A stretch of 64,000 nucleotides of DNA from Rhodocyclaceae bacterium. Its GTDB lineage: Bacteria; Pseudomonadota; Gammaproteobacteria; Burkholderiales; Rhodocyclaceae. The notes under the pieces were generated by a model. The model saw only the letters and a list, made by a program, of their open reading frames with translations. It ran no database searches and was not told the DNA's origin. Shown here piece by piece: positions 62,016-64,000 of this stretch. The stretch lies in assembly GCA_016718525.1 (NCBI GenBank), contig JADKDD010000002.1, forward strand, positions 930,001 to 994,000. Reading direction: 5' to 3'. The position numbers were made by a program, and so were the translations under genes. Each line of letters begins with the position of its first letter. The first letter of the stretch is position 1.

Positions 62016-62456
62016 TCAGACCCCCGGCACAAACAGGTGACGCGTCACGAACACCGTGGCAAACCCGCCAGCCATAAAAACCAGTGTTGCCACAATGGAG
62101 CGCGGCGACAGACGCGAAATACCGCAAACTCCGTGGCCGCTGGTACAGCCAGCGCCATAACGCGTACCAACGCCGACCAACAGACCTGCCACGATGAGCA
62201 TTCCGGTACTCGCTGTAATTTGCAGTGCCGGCATCGGTGTGAACAGGCGATAGATTACCGGAGCAAGAATGAGCCCGGCGAGGAAGGCGAAACGCCAAGC
62301 CAGATCACCTGTTTTGGGACGCAACAGACCGCCAAGAATGCCACTGATACCGGCAATGCGGCCGTTCCAGAGCAAAAACATAGCGGCTGCAATGCCAATC
62401 AATGCGCCGCCAAGGAGCGCGGACAACGGTGTGAAGTGATTCCAATCGATACCCAT
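62016..62456 (-). CDS. YeeE/YedE family protein, first half-transporter (PmpA-like)
   Basis: 146 residues from the ATG ending at 62456 (MGIDWNHFTPLSALLGGALIG). The motif GLLVGVGTRYGAGCTSGHGVCGISRLSPRS carries two conserved Cys. Paired half-size YeeE proteins in biofilm and sulfide-responsive operons, beside BigR, move sulfur species across the inner membrane. Confidence 0.92.
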   Translation of the reverse strand: MGIDWNHFTPLSALLGGALIGIAAAMFLLWNGRIAGISGILGGLLRPKTGDLAWRFAFLAGLILAPVIYRLFTPMPALQITASTGMLIVAGLLVGVGTRYGAGCTSGHGVCGISRLSPRSIVATLVFMAGGFATVFVTRHLFVPGV

Positions 62457-62472
62457 GAGCGTTACCTTTCGT

Positions 62473-62787
62473 CTAAGGGCAATACAAGGCGTACAAGCCA
62501 GCGAGCAGCGCAAGGACTTTTGGATCCTTCACTGAGTAAAAAATCTGTTTCCCGTCGCGACGCGTATCAACCAGGCCTTCGGTTCGCAACACGCCTAATT
62601 GCTGCGAAAGCGTTGGTTGTCGAACCCCGACCAGCGATTCGAGTTCGCCGACAGACTTCTCCCCTTGGCTCAACTGACACAGCAACAGCAGGCGATCCTG
62701 ATTTGCAAGCGCACGCAACACGACTGTCGCCTCACCTGCGGCAGCGCGCATTGCTTCCATGTCGACAGTTGAAGTTGGGATGTTCAT
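62473..62787 (-). CDS. ArsR family repressor, BigR/SqrR-like sulfane-sulfur sensor
   Basis: 104 residues from the ATG ending at 62787 (MNIPTSTVDMEAM); a GTG 9 bases earlier is possible. Winged helix: LRALANQDRLLLLCQLSQGEKSVGELESLVGVRQPTLSQQLGVLR. The pair of Cys that makes BigR and SqrR persulfide sensors is present: one in LLLLCQLS and one at the end in ALYCP. Sulfane sulfur would link them and release the operator. First gene of the YeeE-YeeE-TauE operon. Confidence 0.92.
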   Translation of the reverse strand: MNIPTSTVDMEAMRAAAGEATVVLRALANQDRLLLLCQLSQGEKSVGELESLVGVRQPTLSQQLGVLRTEGLVDTRRDGKQIFYSVKDPKVLALLAGLYALYCP

Positions 62788-62816
62788 CGCACTCACTCAC
62801 TTAGCTTGACATCAAT

Positions 62817-62855
62817 ATATAAAAGTATATTATGTTTGTCAATATAGTTTTATAT
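62817..62855. promoter_or_regulatory. paired inverted AT-rich operator for the BigR-like repressor
   Basis: ATATAAAAGTATAT (62817-62830) and ATATAGTTTTATAT (62842-62855) lie 11 bases apart. The second is the reverse complement of the first at 13 of 14 positions. The pair falls in the gap between the divergent repressor and AhpD-like genes, and the AT-rich palindromic form agrees with BigR-type boxes. Confidence 0.75.
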
Positions 62856-62911
62856 CATAAGCTGTAGAACATGAAATGCAGCCCGTCGACCAGATTACCT
62901 AGGGGAATAAC

Positions 62912-63280
62912 ATGACCGCAACACCGAAGTGCTTTACCGAGCTGACACAAAACGTATCCAGTAATTTAGCGGCTTTGCGCGCTGATTTGCCGGAAGTGAT
63001 GAAAGGTTTCAATGACTTGGCGCGAGCCGCGACCAAGAACGGCGCACTGGACAAAAAGACCAAAGAACTCATCGCGCTTGCCCTTGGCGTTGCTGCGCAT
63101 TGCGACGCATGCATAGGGTTTCATGTGCAAGCTTTGGTCAAGCTCGGAGCAACCAAGCTTGAAGTGGAAGAGGCGCTCGGCATGGCGGTATATATGGGCG
63201 GCGGGCCGTCGCTGATGTATTCGGCCAATGCGGTGGCTGCTTATGATGAGTTTGCATCGGTGAATGCCAGTGCAAATTAA
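62912..63280 (+). CDS. carboxymuconolactone decarboxylase / AhpD-like protein
   Basis: 122 residues, AGGGGAA before the ATG. The AhpD core is clear: KTKELIALALGVAAHCDACIGFHVQALVKLGATKLEVEEALGMAVYMGGGPSLMY, with the CDAC redox pair and a His. AhpD-like proteins act as disulfide reductases or in antioxidant chains. It is divergent from the BigR-like gene with the operator pair between, so it probably belongs to the same sulfur-responsive regulon. Confidence 0.92.
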   Translation: MTATPKCFTELTQNVSSNLAALRADLPEVMKGFNDLARAATKNGALDKKTKELIALALGVAAHCDACIGFHVQALVKLGATKLEVEEALGMAVYMGGGPSLMYSANAVAAYDEFASVNASAN

Positions 63281-63297
63281 TCAGATCACGACAACGT

Positions 63298-63322
63298 CAG
63301 TTGGTGCCGGTGACACGCTGCC
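63298..63322 (-). repeat. dispersed 25-base element, copy 13
   Basis: On the minus strand GGCAGCGT, spacer GTCAC, then CGGCACCAACTG. Left block diverged at three positions, right block at one. It lies between the AhpD-like gene and the next membrane protein; a longer frame of that protein would run through it (SVGAGDTLPS). Confidence 0.75.
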
Positions 63323-63350
63323 ATCAAATTCGTTAGGCTGTAGCAAGCGC

Positions 63351-63791
63351 ATGCGCTCCATCACCATCGAATCTCTAATCGCCGGCACCATCGGCGCGCT
63401 CGCAATGATGCCGGTCGGCTTCATCTTTCGTGCACTTCAGCTGAGGGTCGGCCACTACGGTTCCAAGTTCGCTGAGTTGTATCTCTCTTCGCCAGGGCCC
63501 GCGGCCCTGTTCATTCAACACATCATACTTGGCTGGCTTTCCGCGGTTCCTTTAGCGCTGTTGCCGTTGCACAGACTGTCTGGCCTAACGGTATCGCTTG
63601 TGGGTGTGGTCTATGGAGTTATGTACTATGCAGTAGTTAACTCCCTCGCGTTGCCAATCTACTTCGGCGACATGTTGCCGTGGAACCTGGGCTGGTCTGT
63701 AGTTGCTCCAAGTCTGGTAGTGCATATCGTCTTTGGTGTAGTCGTTGCACATACAGTGCAGTTTCTGCGGCGCAAGCAAGCGGCAACGTGA
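63351..63791 (+). CDS. small membrane protein, unknown
   Basis: 146 residues from the ATG at 63351 (MRSITIESLIAGTIGALAMM); the frame is open back to 63264 but that part is the dispersed element. Four or so hydrophobic segments (IAGTIGALAMMPVGFIF; FIQHIILGWLSAVPLALL; VSLVGVVYGVMYYAVVNSLAL; VAPSLVVHIVFGVVVAHTV) and a basic C-terminus. The layout resembles DUF1440/YagU-like proteins, without close likeness. Function unknown. Confidence 0.65.
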   Translation: MRSITIESLIAGTIGALAMMPVGFIFRALQLRVGHYGSKFAELYLSSPGPAALFIQHIILGWLSAVPLALLPLHRLSGLTVSLVGVVYGVMYYAVVNSLALPIYFGDMLPWNLGWSVVAPSLVVHIVFGVVVAHTVQFLRRKQAAT

Positions 63792-63849
63792 ACTTTCGCG
63801 TTTCCTGACGCGCGCCAGCCGGTCCACCGTCTGTCGAGCGCTGGTGAAC

Positions 63850-64000
63850 TCAACCGTTCAACAGCGCCGCTGCCTCCAGCGCGAAATAAGTCAATACGCC
63901 GTCGGCCCCTGCGCGTTTGAACGCAAGCAAGGACTCCATCATCACGGCATCGTGATCAAGCCAGCCATTTTGCGCGGCAGCTTTGAGCATGGCGTATTCG
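63850..64000 (-). CDS. hemB: delta-aminolevulinic acid dehydratase (5' part outside window)
   Basis: The last 49 residues and the stop of HemB run off the right edge: EYAMLKAAAQNGWLDHDAVM, then MESLLAFKRAGADGVLTYFA and ALEAAALLNG. This C-terminal region is highly conserved. HemB condenses two aminolevulinates to porphobilinogen in haem synthesis. Confidence 0.95.
   Translation of the reverse strand, partial: EYAMLKAAAQNGWLDHDAVMMESLLAFKRAGADGVLTYFALEAAALLNG

Noticed and set aside
61866..62804. 312-codon open frame antisense to the YeeE/YedE and ArsR genes
   Set aside because: It covers three well-supported genes on the other strand and its product is low-complexity with no family likeness.
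1..64000. CRISPR arrays, insertion sequences, prophage or integron features
   Set aside because: No regular direct-repeat arrays, transposase, integrase or attC-like structures were seen; the dispersed element is single-copy at each site and not arrayed.

Overview
The window looks like chromosome from a betaproteobacterium, probably a Burkholderiales or Oxalobacteraceae-like lineage. The grounds are the gene order glnA-ntrB-ntrC, gatCAB divergent from mreBCD-mrdA-rodA-rlpA-dac-dat-ybeD-lipB-lipA, argB next to slmA, and adenylylation-type (GSI-beta) glutamine synthetase. This is inferred from families and gene order; no marker comparison could be run. Base composition is moderately GC-rich and fairly even, with short AT-rich islands at regulator-controlled promoters.

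Layout. 1-4.4 kb: the end of a WYL regulator, a secreted protein and the nitrogen two-component pair NtrB/NtrC. 4.4-13.3 kb: glnA with a readable sigma-54 promoter, a cation efflux protein, nadA, a queuosine-precursor transporter, a ybhP-clsB pair, a yqjD-yqjE-yqjK membrane-stress set and exonuclease III. 13.3-31.5 kb: the housekeeping core (pyrE; gatC-gatA-gatB, with gatA broken by a frameshift in this sequence; the Rod complex and peptidoglycan genes; lipoate synthesis; Rep helicase; a cytochrome c5). 31.6-42.7 kb: tRNA-Arg(CCG), then mainly accessory genes (metallo-hydrolases, TetR, GST, Spy-like, SRAP, LysE). 42.7-46.4 kb: a bufferin-type RiPP operon (DUF2282 precursor, DUF692 MNIO enzyme, DUF2063 partner, DoxX, and a cysteine-rich CWC protein) downstream of an ECF sigma and its zinc-finger anti-sigma. 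46.4-51.9 kb: argB, slmA, DedA-rhodanese, a JmjC protein, LysR and an O-methyltransferase. 51.9-60.8 kb: a subclass B3 metallo-beta-lactamase, a MerR-controlled MBL hydrolase, a PNPO-reductase-ferredoxin fusion with GST, a class A beta-lactamase and an SDR. 60.8-63.8 kb: a sulfane-sulfur module with a BigR-like ArsR regulator, two YeeE/YedE half-transporters, TauE/SafE and an AhpD-like protein. The window ends in the 3' part of hemB.

The most unusual signal is a dispersed 25-base element: AACGGCGT, exactly five variable bases, then CAGCACCAACTG. I find 13 full-length copies and three partial ones, roughly one per 4 kb, on both strands, both between genes and inside genes. The genic copies lie in xth, gatB, rlpA, dat, the ybhP-like gene and a DUF4124 gene, always in frame and in apparently permissive loops, linkers or tails. 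The fixed spacing, constant core and scatter do not fit an ordinary operator. It could be a DNA-uptake-type signal, a short mobile element, or a genome-wide protein-binding site, and I know of no description of it.
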